DNA from: Geomonas paludis
GTDB lineage: Bacteria; Desulfobacterota; Desulfuromonadia; Geobacterales; Geobacteraceae
Length of the DNA: 64,000 bases
Assembly (NCBI RefSeq): GCF_014193585.1
Contig: NZ_BLXY01000003.1
Span: 186,001 to 250,000, forward strand
Direction of reading: 5' to 3'
Shown here piece by piece: positions 17,574 to 25,323 of this stretch (position 1 is its first letter; every line of letters begins with the position of its first letter). The translations under genes were made by a program, and so were the position numbers. The notes under the pieces are model-generated. The model did not search any database. It saw only the letters and a program-made list of their open reading frames with translations, and was not told the DNA's origin.

Positions 17574-18448
17574 CAGCACCTCCCTCCCTGCTGTTTGCGG
17601 TACAGGTTGCCGCATTCGTGGATCCGCACCAGGTGCTGGTGGTAGCGGTCGGGCACCGTTTCCGCCTTGCCCAGTAGCAGCACCCCGCCCGGGTTCAGAG
17701 CACGGAACAGGTTGTCGAACACCCTCAGGTAGGCCTGCGGGTCCAGGTACATGAGGAAGTTGCGGCAGCAGATGAGATCGAAGCTGCCAAAGAGTGATTC
17801 GGGGGGGGCGAAGGTATGGGGGTCGAGGAGGTCGTGACGGCAGTAGCTGATCATGGACAACAGCCTGGGGTCGATGCGGTAGCCGTTGCCGTCGGCCTTG
17901 AAGTAGGTGTCCAGTTGCCTCAGGGTGACGCCGGCAAGGCTCCCCCGGGTATAGTACCCTGACCGCCCCTCCTCGAGGGCATCCTCGGCGACGTCGGTGG
18001 CGAAGATCTGCACCGTGGGGCGCACATCCAGCAGCTGCACCGTCTCGTCGATGATGATCGCCAGCGAGCATGCTTCCTCGCCGGCGGCGCAGGCGGCGGA
18101 CCAGGCGCGCAGGAAGCCCCCCTGTGACGAGCCGGGGAGCAGGCTGGACATGATCTGCGACCTGAGCAGTTCGAACTGGAGCGGGTCCCTGAAGAAGCTG
18201 GAGAACCTGATGCGCAGCATGCGGGAAAGGTAGGCGGGCTCGCCGGGGTCGCTGTGCAGGAAGTGACAGTACTGCGTCAGGCCGGGAAGGCGGAGCTGGC
18301 TGATCCGCTCGGCGACCCGCTTTTCCGCAAGGGAGTGGGAATACGATTGGAAATCTGCGCCGAAATAATCGGTGAGAAACCCCAGTATCTCGGCTACCGT
18401 CTCACCCAAGCAGGCCCCTCCTGAAGAGTTGCGTACCTCAAATGCCAT
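17573..18448 (-). CDS. CheR-type SAM-dependent methyltransferase
   Basis: A 291-residue protein with the CheR layout: an N-terminal helical region, then the SAM-binding Rossmann domain with AWSAACAAGEEACSLAI (the GEE motif), IFATDVAEDALEEGRSGYY and FDLICCRNFLMYL. CheR enzymes methylate receptor glutamates or related signalling partners. No chemoreceptor gene is in the operon, so the target may be the adjacent kinase or a distant receptor. I use the ATG at 18448; a TTG three codons upstream (18457) is an alternative. It heads the four-gene operon that ends with the hybrid kinase. Confidence 0.88.
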   Translation of the reverse strand: MAFEVRNSSGGACLGETVAEILGFLTDYFGADFQSYSHSLAEKRVAERISQLRLPGLTQYCHFLHSDPGEPAYLSRMLRIRFSSFFRDPLQFELLRSQIMSSLLPGSSQGGFLRAWSAACAAGEEACSLAIIIDETVQLLDVRPTVQIFATDVAEDALEEGRSGYYTRGSLAGVTLRQLDTYFKADGNGYRIDPRLLSMISYCRHDLLDPHTFAPPESLFGSFDLICCRNFLMYLDPQAYLRVFDNLFRALNPGGVLLLGKAETVPDRYHQHLVRIHECGNLYRKQQGGRC

Positions 18449-18504
18449 ATTGGACAAGTCGGCATTGTCTCAGAGAACTTGAGGCTTATAATAGGCAAAG
18501 TTCA

Positions 18505-18532
18505 ATTACACCTTTTTACTATGATAAGTCAA
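18505..18532 (-). promoter_or_regulatory. Sigma-70-like promoter of the CheR/kinase operon
   Basis: The minus strand reads TTGACT, 16 bases, TGTAAT, about 57 bases upstream of the CheR start, in a locally AT-rich stretch. Both hexamers are one mismatch from consensus. Confidence 0.6.
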
Positions 18533-18684
18533 TTAGAATCTACTAGGTAAAACAAAACAAAAGCGTAAGACTTGTAAACACTTATAAAGCGGACTTGGCT
18601 ATGCCAGTGGGGATAGGCGTGTGGAAGGTCTGTGACTGTCGGGAGAGGCAGAATCAAAATGAAGGTGAAAGGGAACAAAGGAAA

Positions 18685-18718
18685 AAGGGGACAGGCACCT
18701 GGCGGAGCCAGTCCCCTT
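18685..18718. repeat. Dispersed palindrome, family C (single copy)
   Basis: A GGGGACAGGCACCTGGCGGAG-type imperfect palindrome ending GTCCCC lies just after the stop of the DUF1653 gene. The same unit occurs at 35568-35740 (three copies) and twice inside the coding sequence near 25732-25813. Confidence 0.75.
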
Positions 18719-18722
18719 CCCT

Positions 18723-18938
18723 TCAATCGGCGGGACACGGGGTGAACCGCAGTACCGGTTCCCCCTCCACCATGACCGTTTCCAGGAACATCCCCTCGGG
18801 GCGCACCCACAGGCCGCCTTCCCCGTAGAGGGGACGGTACACGACCATGGGCTCATCGGTCTCGCTGTGCCTGGCCGTGCCGATTACTTCGTAGTAATTC
18901 CCTTTGTAGTGACGGTAACGTCCCGGTGCTACGGCCAT
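18723..18938 (-). CDS. DUF1653 family protein
   Basis: A 71-residue protein that matches the DUF1653 pattern from end to end: PGRYRHYKGNYYEVIGTARHSETDEPMVVYRPLYG, then WVRPEGMFLE and a closing PVLRF. The fold is small and all-beta and the function is unknown. A GGAGGGATC ribosome site precedes the ATG. It lies 15 bases after the glycyl radical enzyme gene and is probably its operon tail. Confidence 0.85.
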   Translation of the reverse strand: MAVAPGRYRHYKGNYYEVIGTARHSETDEPMVVYRPLYGEGGLWVRPEGMFLETVMVEGEPVLRFTPCPAD

Positions 18939-18953
18939 GATCCCTCCGGTTAT

Positions 18954-21314
18954 CTAGAACGAGGTGTGCTCGGTCCTGGTGATGATCTCGTCCTGCAACT
19001 CGGGGGAGAGGTCGCAGAAATAGTCGCTGTACCCGGCCACGCGCACGATGAGGTCGCGGTGCTCCGAGGGGTTCGCCTGCGCCTGCTTCAGGGTTTCCAC
19101 GTTGACCACGTTGAACTGGACGTGGTGCCCGTCCATCTTGAAGTAGCTCCGCACCAGGCTCGCCACGCCGTCCAGGCCGCTGGCGTCCGAGAGCAGGGTC
19201 GGGGAGAACTTCATGTTCAGGAGCGTGCCGCCGCTGCGGATGTGGTCCATCTTGCCTGCCGAGCGGATCACGGCGGTCGGGCCGCCCCGGTCCGCACCCT
19301 GCACCGGCGAGATTCCCTCGGAGAGCGGCGTGCCGCGTTTGCGCCCGTCCGGGGTGGCGCCGGTGACCGAGCCGAAGTAGACGTGGCAGGTGGTGGGGAG
19401 CATCTCGATGCGGTACACGCCGTCCTTGGTGTTGGGCCTGCCGTCCACCTCGTGGAAGAAGGCGTCGAAGACCATGCGCATCAGGTCGTCGGCGTAGTCG
19501 TCGTCGTTGCCGTACTTGCGGGTCTTGTTCCACAGGCGCTGCCGGAGCGGTTCGTCGCCGGCGAAGTCTGCGTCCAGTTTGGCCACCAGTTCGGGCAGGG
19601 ACAGGGTGTTGCGCTCGAAGACGTGGTCCTTGATGGCGGACAGCGCGTCGGTGATGCTCCCGATCCCCACCCCTTGGATGAAGCTGTTGTTGTAACGGGC
19701 GCCCCCGGCGTTGTAATCGACGCCCCGGCTGATGCAGTCGTCGGTCAGAACGGACAGGAAGGGAGCCGGCATCTGCGCGGCGTAGATCATCTCGATCAGA
19801 CGGTTGCCGCGGATTTTGATGTCCAGGAAGTGGGCCAGCTGGGCGCGGAAAGCCTCGAAGAGTTCCTCGAAGCTTTGGAAGCTCGCCGCGCTCCCGGTCG
19901 GCGGCCCCAGTTGCACGCCGGTCAGCGGGTCCACGCCGTCATGCAGGGCGAGTTCCAGCATCTTCACCAGGTTGAAATACCCGGTGAGGATGTAGGCCTC
20001 CTTGCCGAAGGCGCCCACCTCGACGCAGCCGCTGCAGCCGCCGGCACGGGCGTCCACCAGGCTCTTCCCCTGGCGCAGCTGCTCCTCGACCACCGCGTCG
20101 GCGTTGAAGATGGAGGGGAAGCCGTAGCCGCTGCGCACCACCTGCAGGGTGTGTTTCAAGAAGGCGTCCGGGGACTTGCGCGACAGCTGCACGTTGCTGG
20201 AGGGCTGCAAGAGATGCATCTCGTCGATCACGTCCAGTAAGAGGTGCGACACCTCGTTGGAACCGTCCGAGCCGTCGGGTAAGAGTCCCCCGAGGTTGAT
20301 GTTGGCGAAGTCGGTGTAGGTGCCGCTCTCCGCCGCGGTGACCCCGACCTTGGGGGGCGAGGGGTGGTTGTTGAACTTGACGAAGAAGCACTCCAAAAGT
20401 TCGCGCGCCTGCTCGCGGGTCAGCGTCCCCTTGCCCAGTTCCGCCTGGTAGAAGGGGAACAGGTGCTGGTCCAGGTGTCCCGGGCTGAAGGCGTCCCAAC
20501 CGTTCAGTTCGGTGATCACGGCCAGGTGGCAGAACCAGTAGGACTGCAGCGCCTCCCAGAAGTCGGAAGGCGCATGCGCCGGCACCCAGCGGCAGTTGGC
20601 GGCGATCTTAAGCAGTTCCTGCTTGCGCGCCGGGTCGGTGCAGGCCGCGGCCATGCTCTCGGCCAGCTTGGCGTGGCGCTCCGCGAAGAGGATGACGGCG
20701 TCGCACGAGATGTCCATGGCCACCAGTTGCTCCCGGCGGGCCCAGGCGTTGGCGTCCCTGGCGAAGTCCAGCGCCTCGATGGCCTGCGCGATCTCCTTCT
20801 TGAAGTCGAGCAGCCCCTTGCGGTAGATCTTGTCGTCCAGCACGGTGTGTCCCGGGGCGCGCTGCTCCATGAACTCGGTGAAGATGCCGTAGCGGTAGGC
20901 CTGGTGCCACTCCTCGGGGAGCGCGGCAAAGATCTTGTCGCGCAGGCTGCGGCTTTCCCAGTACGGGATCACCGTCTCCTGGTACGCCTTGAGGCAGGCG
21001 TCGTCGACGCGGTAGGCGGTCAGTTCCCGCGAGTTGAGGATGCGCAGGTCTTCGACGGAGTGGCAGGTCAGTTCCGGGTAAGTCGACACCAGCTTCGGCG
21101 CCGCCCCCCTTTCCCCGACTACCAGTTCACCGTCGCCGATGTAGATGGTTTTCTTCTCGCAGAGATAGAGGAAGGACTTGGCCCGCATCACCGGGACCGA
21201 CCAGCGCCCCTCGTTGTCGCGGTAGAACTCGGTGAGCAGCAGCGCCCGTTCCGCCGAAATGGCGGGCTCGGCGGCAAGGCTTTCCTGGCGCAGGCGTTTC
21301 GTTCTTGCGTTCAT
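18954..21314 (-). CDS. hypD: Glycyl radical enzyme, trans-4-hydroxyproline dehydratase-like
   Basis: A 786-residue enzyme of the pyruvate-formate-lyase superfamily. The C-terminal glycyl radical loop is VRVAGYSDYF and the thiyl-radical Cys is in GGCSGCVEVGAFGKEAY, where the GCVE pattern gives the Cys and catalytic Glu of dehydratases. Segments such as FTEFMEQRAPGHTV, PSSNVQLSRK and FNVVNVETL match the hydroxyproline dehydratase HypD, as I recall it, along most of the length. That enzyme removes water from trans-4-hydroxy-L-proline to give pyrroline-5-carboxylate. A related dehydratase substrate is possible. The gene abuts that of its radical-SAM activase. The name is not to be confused with the hydrogenase-maturation HypD. 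Confidence 0.75.
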   Translation of the reverse strand: MNARTKRLRQESLAAEPAISAERALLLTEFYRDNEGRWSVPVMRAKSFLYLCEKKTIYIGDGELVVGERGAAPKLVSTYPELTCHSVEDLRILNSRELTAYRVDDACLKAYQETVIPYWESRSLRDKIFAALPEEWHQAYRYGIFTEFMEQRAPGHTVLDDKIYRKGLLDFKKEIAQAIEALDFARDANAWARREQLVAMDISCDAVILFAERHAKLAESMAAACTDPARKQELLKIAANCRWVPAHAPSDFWEALQSYWFCHLAVITELNGWDAFSPGHLDQHLFPFYQAELGKGTLTREQARELLECFFVKFNNHPSPPKVGVTAAESGTYTDFANINLGGLLPDGSDGSNEVSHLLLDVIDEMHLLQPSSNVQLSRKSPDAFLKHTLQVVRSGYGFPSIFNADAVVEEQLRQGKSLVDARAGGCSGCVEVGAFGKEAYILTGYFNLVKMLELALHDGVDPLTGVQLGPPTGSAASFQSFEELFEAFRAQLAHFLDIKIRGNRLIEMIYAAQMPAPFLSVLTDDCISRGVDYNAGGARYNNSFIQGVGIGSITDALSAIKDHVFERNTLSLPELVAKLDADFAGDEPLRQRLWNKTRKYGNDDDYADDLMRMVFDAFFHEVDGRPNTKDGVYRIEMLPTTCHVYFGSVTGATPDGRKRGTPLSEGISPVQGADRGGPTAVIRSAGKMDHIRSGGTLLNMKFSPTLLSDASGLDGVASLVRSYFKMDGHHVQFNVVNVETLKQAQANPSEHRDLIVRVAGYSDYFCDLSPELQDEIITRTEHTSF

Positions 21315-22205
21315 CTAGGCTCCCCCTCCTATCTGCGTATCCAATCCCCGGGCGCTGAACAGCCGGGCGAAATCTGCCATGCGTTGCGGTGACGGCGTCC
21401 GTGCAGCCAGGGCCTCCGCCGGCGGCTCGGCGCCCAGGCGGGCCGGCTTGGCGGCCCAACTGCCGTGGTAGGGGAGCAGCCAGACCTGGCGCACCCCGGC
21501 GGCACCCGCCGCGCACTCCGCCAGCGCCTCCATTTCCTGTTCCGTGTCGTTGAAACCCGGGATGACCGGGATGCGGATCCAGATGTTGCGGTGCACCCGT
21601 CCCAGCTGTGCCAGGTTGTCGAGGATGCGGCCGTTGCCCATGCCGGTTCCCTTTTGGTGCAGCGCATCGTCAGCGCATTTCAGGTCGAAGAGGAAGAGGT
21701 CCACCAGCGGGGCGATCTCGATGAGGGTTTCCGGCGGGCAGAGCGCGGCCGTGTCGACGGCGGTATGGATGTCGTGAGAGCGGCAGGCAGTGAGGAGCGC
21801 TTTCAGGAAGGCGGGTTGGCAGAGCGGTTCGCCCCCCGAGAAGGTGACCCCGCCCCCCGACTCCTCGAAGAACATGCGGTCCTTGAGGATGTTCTGCAGC
21901 ACCTGGTCCACTGTAGTTTCGGCCCCGAGCAGTTCCCGTGCCCCCGTGGGGCAGGCTTCAGCGCAGTCGCCGCAGGCCCGGCACGTCTCGCGCGGTTGCA
22001 GCCCTTCGTGGCAGGCGAGCAGGCAGGCGTCGCACGAGATGCAGCGATTTTGCGACCAGGCCGTCTGGGGCGAGGCGTTTTGGCTTTCCGGGTTATGGCA
22101 CCACCAGCACCGTGCCGGGCACCCCTTCAGGAACACCGTAGTGCGGATACCGGGTCCGTCGTGCAGCGAGTAGCGTTGCACGTTAAAAATGATGCCCGTA
22201 CTCAT
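21315..22205 (-). CDS. Glycyl-radical-enzyme activating enzyme (radical SAM)
   Basis: A 296-residue activase. The N-terminal SIHDGPGIRTT-type motif (here YSLHDGPGIRTTVFLKGC) runs into the radical-SAM cluster motif CPARCWWC. Two ferredoxin-like cluster motifs follow (CISCDACLLAC and CRACGDCAEAC), then the SAM-binding VTFSGGEPL. It installs the glycyl radical on the adjacent enzyme by generating a 5'-deoxyadenosyl radical. Its stop codon touches the start of the glycyl radical enzyme gene with no gap, consistent with coupled expression. Confidence 0.92.
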   Translation of the reverse strand: MSTGIIFNVQRYSLHDGPGIRTTVFLKGCPARCWWCHNPESQNASPQTAWSQNRCISCDACLLACHEGLQPRETCRACGDCAEACPTGARELLGAETTVDQVLQNILKDRMFFEESGGGVTFSGGEPLCQPAFLKALLTACRSHDIHTAVDTAALCPPETLIEIAPLVDLFLFDLKCADDALHQKGTGMGNGRILDNLAQLGRVHRNIWIRIPVIPGFNDTEQEMEALAECAAGAAGVRQVWLLPYHGSWAAKPARLGAEPPAEALAARTPSPQRMADFARLFSARGLDTQIGGGA

Positions 22206-22312
22206 GCCTTCCCCCTCACCCCTTCCCCGCTGTCAGCTTTCACCAGCTTCCGCAGGCTTTCACCAGCTTTCACCAACTTCACACCCTCTCACCAACTCTT
22301 TCGGTGTCCACT

Positions 22313-22357
22313 GGGTCCACCGGGTCCACCGGGTCCACCGGGTCCACCGGGTCCACC
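22313..22357. repeat. Nine-base tandem repeat (GGGTCCACC, five units)
   Basis: Five exact units GGGTCCACC lie just before the stop codon of the aldo/keto reductase. Degenerate units recur at 24428-24471, bracketing the two-kilobase block between them. Confidence 0.85.
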
Positions 22358-22366
22358 ATCAGACCG

Positions 22367-23317
22367 TCACACCACCCTTATCATAAACTCCGGGCACGCC
22401 GCCCCGCAGTACCCGCACAGGATGCACGTTTCGTCATCCACCTTCGCCTTGCCGTCCACCATGGCCAGGGCGTTGTTGGTGCAGGCCGGCACGCAGGCGC
22501 CGCACCCCTTGCAGAAGGCCTCCATGATGGTCAGCTTGCGCCGCCTCCCTTCCAGGGTGTTCCAGAGCGTCTCCTCGGCGCGCCCCTCCTGGAACAGCGC
22601 CAGGTTGCCGTCGATCTCCGCCTTCGAGAGCATGCCCAGGGCGATACCGTGCACCCCGGTAAGCCCCAGCACGAAGCGCAGGCTTTCCCGCGCCGTCGAG
22701 ATGAGGTTCCCCCCCGCCAGCGCCTTCATGGCGTAGACCCCTTTACCGGCCGCGGCGCAGGCCGCGATGGCGGCGGCCATCTCCTCCTGGGTGCCGTCGA
22801 TGATCCCCATGCCGGTCCGGTTGATGAGCGGATGCACCACCTCGATCTCCGGATGCTGCACCGACTTCAGCATGGCGCTGACGAAGTGCGAGGAGAGCCC
22901 GACGTGGGCGATCTTCCCCTCCTCCTTCATGGCCAGCAGCGCCTCGATCACCTCGGGGCGCTCCACGAACGGGTCGGCCACCCGGGCGCCGTGCAGGTGC
23001 ACGATGTCCAGCCGCTCCACTCCCAGTTCGACAAGCGCCCGCTCCACGTGGCCGCGCGCCACCTGCGCCGTGTTGGCGTGGGTCTTGGAAGCGATGAAGA
23101 CCTCCCCGGTAAAGCCCTTCAGGGCGGCGCGGATGTGCGGGTAGGTCTGGTACAGTTCCGCGGTGTCCAGGAGGTTCACGCCGCGCTCCAGGGCGTAGCG
23201 GATCAGGCGTCCCCCCTCATCAGGGGAGAGCGCGGCCTGCAGGGGGCCGAGCGGAAGGGTGCCGAAAACGAGGGGATTGATGCTGAGACCGGTACAGCCG
23301 AGGGCAACTTTCTTCAT
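22367..23317 (-). CDS. Aldo/keto reductase with C-terminal 2x[4Fe-4S] ferredoxin domain
   Basis: A 316-residue protein. Residues 1-250 are an aldo/keto reductase barrel with the catalytic tetrad positions visible as LLDTAELY, IASKTH and IVHLHG. The last 60 residues carry two ferredoxin motifs (CKGCGACVPAC and CILCGYCGAAC). Such fused reductases are common in anaerobes, where the ferredoxin part may replace or add to NAD(P)H. It follows the activase/glycyl-radical cluster on the same strand and may reduce an aldehyde or keto product of that pathway. This link is inferred from position only. Confidence 0.88.
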   Translation of the reverse strand: MKKVALGCTGLSINPLVFGTLPLGPLQAALSPDEGGRLIRYALERGVNLLDTAELYQTYPHIRAALKGFTGEVFIASKTHANTAQVARGHVERALVELGVERLDIVHLHGARVADPFVERPEVIEALLAMKEEGKIAHVGLSSHFVSAMLKSVQHPEIEVVHPLINRTGMGIIDGTQEEMAAAIAACAAAGKGVYAMKALAGGNLISTARESLRFVLGLTGVHGIALGMLSKAEIDGNLALFQEGRAEETLWNTLEGRRRKLTIMEAFCKGCGACVPACTNNALAMVDGKAKVDDETCILCGYCGAACPEFMIRVV

Positions 23318-23332
23318 GTGGATCCTGTTCGG

Positions 23333-23536
23333 TTAGTAATGGGGCGGAGGCTCTTCTTCGGAGGGGAGCCTGTTTTCGGAAGCGCTCAGGCCGCGCAGGT
23401 GTTCCTTGATGATCCTCAGTTCCTTGGTGAGTTGGTCAATGAGGGCCTGGTGCCCGGTGACCACCTCGTTCAGTTGGTCGATGATGTGACCCTGGTGCAT
23501 GATCAGCATCTCCATGTCAGTCAGACGCTGTTCCAT
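23333..23536 (-). CDS. slyX: SlyX family protein
   Basis: A 67-residue coiled-coil protein with the SlyX pattern: MEQRLTDMEMLIMHQGHIID at the N-terminus, a heptad helix, then a Pro-rich end LPSEEEPPPHY. The function of SlyX is unknown. A GGAGCTCAC-type ribosome site is present. It is 15 bases upstream of the aldo/keto reductase gene and on the same strand, so likely co-transcribed. Confidence 0.85.
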   Translation of the reverse strand: MEQRLTDMEMLIMHQGHIIDQLNEVVTGHQALIDQLTKELRIIKEHLRGLSASENRLPSEEEPPPHY

Positions 23537-23687
23537 AGTGAGCTCCTTATGGTGCCGGTTGTAAAGCAGGCAAAAGTTTAACCTGATTCAAAGCGATAGC
23601 CAAGATAAAAAACTTCAAAAACCGGACGGATTCTGATAATTTCGCTGACGCTTTGAGCACGTGAAGTGCGCGGCACAGGAGGAAGCG

Positions 23688-24356
23688 ATGCAGGAAACAC
23701 CGAAGTCGAGCAGCGAGCGTCATATCGAGGCCATCATGCAGCACCTGGAGCCGGGGAGCGACCGGTACGAGGTGTTGGACAAGGCGAAAAGGTTCAAGTC
23801 GTCGTGGGTCGAGTTGGGCGAGAAGCTGTTGGACGTCAGCAAGAGGGGTCGTTTTCGCGAGTGGGGTTACGGGACCTTTGAAGAGTACTGTGTGCAGGAG
23901 ATACGCATCAAGCGCGGCACCGCCGAGAAGCTCACCATGGCGTACCGGTTCATGGAGAAGGAAGAGCCGCAGTTGTTGGACCGGCGCGAGGAGTTGCGTC
24001 CCCTGCCCGATTTCAGGTCGATAGACCTGTTGCGGCAGGCCAAGGAAGAGAAGGGGTTTACCGCCGAAGAGTATGGCGATTTGAGAAAGCGTGTGGTCGA
24101 GGACGACAAGAGTCACCCGACCGTGTTGAAGAAGTTCAAGGAAGTAGCCGCGTTGCGTGAAGAGCCCAACCCGTTGGTGCCCTTGAAGGCCGCCGTGTCA
24201 GCCGCGAAGCGGCTGGACAACGCGTTGCGTCTGTTGGAGCACGTGCCGCAGGCCTATGTGCAGCAGGTGGCCGAGCTGTTAGGTCACCTGGAGCAGGAGC
24301 TAAATGCCCACGACCTTGGCGCCGACACCGAAGCCGGCAACCTGCGCGAGCTATAG
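23688..24356 (+). CDS. Unrecognised conserved-type protein, 222 residues
   Basis: I do not recognise the family. The product is acidic to neutral and almost wholly helical, with segments YEVLDKAKRFKSSWVELGEKL, FREWGYGTFEEYCVQEIRI and KLTMAYRFMEKEE. The middle part resembles the helical DNA- or nucleoid-associated proteins that begin with a FxxWGY segment, but I cannot assign a domain. A C-terminal helix contains many Glu and Leu. The start ATG follows AGGAGGAAGCG. The gene stands alone on the plus strand between minus-strand genes, with GTCCACC repeats after it. Confidence 0.6.
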   Translation: MQETPKSSSERHIEAIMQHLEPGSDRYEVLDKAKRFKSSWVELGEKLLDVSKRGRFREWGYGTFEEYCVQEIRIKRGTAEKLTMAYRFMEKEEPQLLDRREELRPLPDFRSIDLLRQAKEEKGFTAEEYGDLRKRVVEDDKSHPTVLKKFKEVAALREEPNPLVPLKAAVSAAKRLDNALRLLEHVPQAYVQQVAELLGHLEQELNAHDLGADTEAGNLREL

Positions 24357-24427
24357 CCGCGCAGGAGCCCCTTTTAGTCCACGGGGCCGTTGCCCCCGTT
24401 TTTGTCCACCGGTTTTCTAAGTTCCCC

Positions 24428-24471
24428 GTCCACTATTGTCCACCGGGTCCACCGGGTCCATAAGGTCCACC
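24428..24471. repeat. Degenerate GTCCACC tandem repeats
   Basis: Irregular GTCCAC(C) units, the same motif as at 22313-22357, occupy part of the 205-base spacer after the 222-residue gene. No gene is seen in the spacer. Confidence 0.7.
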
Positions 24472-24561
24472 TGCGGTTGCCCGTAGCTGCCGCAGCTGCC
24501 CCTTAGCCGCCCCCGTCCACCCGCCGTTGCCACCACCGGTCCCTGTGCCGGCTACGCCGGT

Positions 24562-25323
24562 CTACCGGTAGCTATCCCAGAACAGCTTCGCCGTCACCGC
24601 CAGCACCGAGCAGATGAACACCGGCCGCACGAACCGGGTCCCCTTGTGGATCACCAGCCTAGCCCCCATGCGTGCGCCGACCGCCTGCCCCGCCCCCATC
24701 AGCAGTCCCGCCCAGATGAGCACGTGCCCCCCCGCCACGAACACCACCAGCGAAACGATGTTGCTCACGAAGTTGAAGAGCTTGGTGTACCCGGTCCCCT
24801 TGCGCATGTCGAAGCCGAGTCCGAGCATGATGGCGATGACCCAGAAGGAACCGGTCCCGGGCCCCAGGAAGCCATCGTAGAAGCCCAGCCCCAGTCCCGC
24901 GATGGCGTAGAAGAGCCGGCGCGGCAGGCGCGGGTGCACCTCCTCGGCGCCCAGCTTGGGCGTGAAGATGGTGTAGCAGAGGATGCCGAGCAGCAGAAAC
25001 GGGATGCACTTCTTAAGAAAGCCCGGGTCGATCTGCTGCACCGTGTAGGAGCCGAGGATGGCGCCGATGGTGGTCCAGATGACGCCGGGGAGCGCGTCGC
25101 GCAGGTTGACCGTGCCCGCCTTGACGAAGTGCGCCATGGCGGAGCAGGAGCCGAAACTGGCCTGCAGCTTGTTGGTGCCCAGCGCCGCCTGCGGCGGCAA
25201 CCCGATGCCGAGCAGCACCGGGATGGTGATGAGCCCGCCACCACCTGCGATGGCGTCGATACAACCGGCGACTGCGCCGGTCAGGAACAGGACGGGAAAA
25301 AGAACCGGTGAAACTTCCATCAT
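24562..25323 (-). CDS. TSUP (TauE/SafE) family membrane permease
   Basis: A 253-residue integral membrane protein. The N-terminal half has the TSUP pattern GAVAGCIDAIAGGGGLITIPVLL with the GGGG turn and ALGTNKLQASFGS; the second half repeats it as GFYDGFLGPGTGSFWVIA and YTKLFNFVSN. About seven or eight membrane helices. Family members export sulfite, sulfonates or other organic anions; the substrate is not determined. The stop of the preceding gene touches its start. Confidence 0.88.
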   Translation of the reverse strand: MMEVSPVLFPVLFLTGAVAGCIDAIAGGGGLITIPVLLGIGLPPQAALGTNKLQASFGSCSAMAHFVKAGTVNLRDALPGVIWTTIGAILGSYTVQQIDPGFLKKCIPFLLLGILCYTIFTPKLGAEEVHPRLPRRLFYAIAGLGLGFYDGFLGPGTGSFWVIAIMLGLGFDMRKGTGYTKLFNFVSNIVSLVVFVAGGHVLIWAGLLMGAGQAVGARMGARLVIHKGTRFVRPVFICSVLAVTAKLFWDSYR

